From contig MU277771.1 of NCBI GenBank assembly GCA_022385805.1, positions 65,730 to 81,611 of the forward strand: a stretch of 15,882 nt of DNA, in the 5' to 3' direction. Position numbers and translations under genes: made by a program. Origin of the DNA: Pilatotrama ljubarskyi (lineage: Eukaryota > Basidiomycota > Agaricomycetes > Polyporales > Polyporaceae). Position 1 is the first letter of the stretch. Each line of letters begins with the position of its first letter. Below, piece by piece: positions 14,933 through 15,882 of the stretch. The notes beneath the pieces are model-generated. The model was not told where the DNA came from. It made no database searches and worked only from the letters and a program-made list of their open reading frames with translations.

Positions 14933-15882
14933 ATTGACCCTCCCGGCATGGACCTTCCGCCTGTACTCCGGCTCAACGCGTCCACTCTTTCCGACCCCCT
15001 ATCCCTCCATGTAACCCTCTACTCCGAGCTCGTCCCGTCGGAATTCTGGGCTCTCATCGACTCCGGTTCCTCGCACTGCTTCCTGGACTCGGAGTTTGTC
15101 GAGCATCACGGACTTCCGACTTTCCCTGTCCCTCCTATCCGCCTTCAGCTCTTCGACGGGTCATCCAATCATGTCATCTCTCGGACTTCCACACTTCCGG
15201 TTCAGTTCCCTTTGGGAGAGGTCATATCGGTCGATTTCTTCGTAACTCCGTTGGACAAGTCGGTCTCCACCGTTCTGGGATACAGCTGGCTCTCCGCCTA
15301 CAATCCCTTGATTGACTGGAAGAAGCGCAGCATCCAATTCTGAACCACCCCTCCGACACGTCCGTCTCCTTCGGATCCCTCGGCGCCCTCGGTATCTTCA
15401 CCCTCGGAACCCCTGACCGGATCTCCGCCACTTCCGGCTGGAGACCCCTCGGCAGGATCTGCTTCGACCTCTCCCACATCGGTCCCCCGGGTCGCCCTGG
15501 TCAATGCCGTGGCTTTCGCCCGTGCGTGCCGGATGCCCGGGGTGGAGAGTTACACTCTCAATCTGTCGGACGTCTCACTGGATTCGGCTAAGGCCCGTAG
15601 CTCGTCACTCTCGGAGGAACCTCCGGACCTCACTGGAGTTCCCCCGGAGTACCACGAGTTCGCGGATGTCTTTAGCAGGAAAAAGGCAGACACTCTTCCG
15701 GAACACCGGCCCTACGACCTCAAGATTACTCTTGAGGAGGGCAAGGTTCCGCCCCTTGGCCCGATCTACTCGCTGTCCCAGATGGAGTTGGACACCCTGC
15801 GCGAGTATATCGAGGAAAACCTCCGTTCGGGGTTCATTCGGCCGTCCAATTCGCCCTGCGGAGCTCCGGTCCTCTTCGTCAA
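14885..15882 (+). CDS. pol: Protease and start of reverse transcriptase, right copy (partial)
   Basis: The -1 frame is open from the heptamer to TGA at 15341-15343. The aspartic protease active site is Asp-Ser-Gly starting at 15059 ([11 protein letters not shown]), and the segment [20 protein letters not shown] is the usual C-terminal part. Past the TGA the same frame runs on through a Ser/Pro linker to the RT entry region ([19 protein letters not shown], then [16 protein letters not shown]) and leaves the window before the RT catalytic motif. An in-frame ATG for protease is absent near its start, which fits expression by frameshift as Gag-Pol fusion. The TGA, also in the left copy, fits a CGA-to-TGA change and would cut off RT and everything after it. 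Confidence 0.87.

Larger units (their letters stand above)
12842..15882 (+). mobile_element. Fam1 Ty3/gypsy LTR retrotransposon, 5' half, right copy
   Basis: LTR (12842-13429), leader with predicted self-primer site, gag, frameshift signal, protease and the start of RT, running off the right edge. It is the mirror image of 1-2989. The internal part is about 99.8% identical by eye (four differences seen), but the LTRs are much less alike. The target duplication next to the LTR would be TTAGT (12837-12841), with its partner beyond the window. Confidence 0.93.

Noticed and set aside
1..15882. CRISPR array, rRNA operon or bacterial-type operon
   Set aside because: No regularly spaced identical repeats, no rRNA sequence recognised, and all coding sequence is eukaryotic retroelement type.

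Overview
The window looks like repeat-rich, gene-poor DNA from a filamentous fungus, most likely a basidiomycete (Agaricomycetes). That is inference. It rests on chromodomain-type Ty3/gypsy (Tf1/sushi-like) polyproteins, a Zn2Cys6-type cysteine cluster, and a 49-bp intron with GTAAGT, CTAAC and CAG signals. I see no ordinary host gene. Almost everything is LTR retrotransposon, whole or broken, nested in other elements.

Layout. (1) 1-2989: 5' half of a Ty3/gypsy element (here 'Fam1') on the minus strand: 566-bp LTR, leader, gag, and protease plus the start of RT, running off the left edge. (2) 3011-4359: a Fam1 solo LTR (minus) with CCAAG target duplications, itself split by a solo LTR of a second family ('Fam2', plus) with GATGC duplications. 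(3) 4360-5188: AT-rich, no gene seen. (4) 5189-10109: a 5'-truncated, decayed element (plus) with RT tail, RNase H, integrase and chromodomain, then an antisense spliced gene for a Zn2Cys6-like protein, then a Fam1-type 3' LTR split by a second Fam2 solo LTR (CCACC duplications). (5) 10110-11265: no gene seen. (6) 11266-12692: a Tc1/mariner-like element with TA duplications, split by a solo LTR of a third family ('Fam3', minus, GACCC duplications). (7) 12842-15882: a second Fam1 5' half on the plus strand. It is a near-identical mirror of region 1 (position x pairs with 15853-x across the internal part) and runs off the right edge.

How the parts work together. The Fam1 leader carries an 11-nt sequence, 2 nt after the LTR, that is the exact complement of the predicted first 11 nt of the transcript. 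This is the arrangement used for self-primed reverse transcription in Tf1 of fission yeast, and no tRNA primer site is visible. Gag ends on a canonical -1 slippery heptamer (A AAA AAC) followed by a stop, a 6-nt spacer and a perfect 9-bp stem-loop; protease and RT are in the -1 frame. All LTRs place a TATA box 33-34 bp upstream of an AGTTC start motif, and all carry a small hairpin whose arms covary between families.

Both Fam1 copies share two nonsense codons, one in gag and one between protease and RT, so neither looks autonomous. Nothing here was checked by database search. Family names Fam1-3 are mine, and all pairings and alignments were made by eye.
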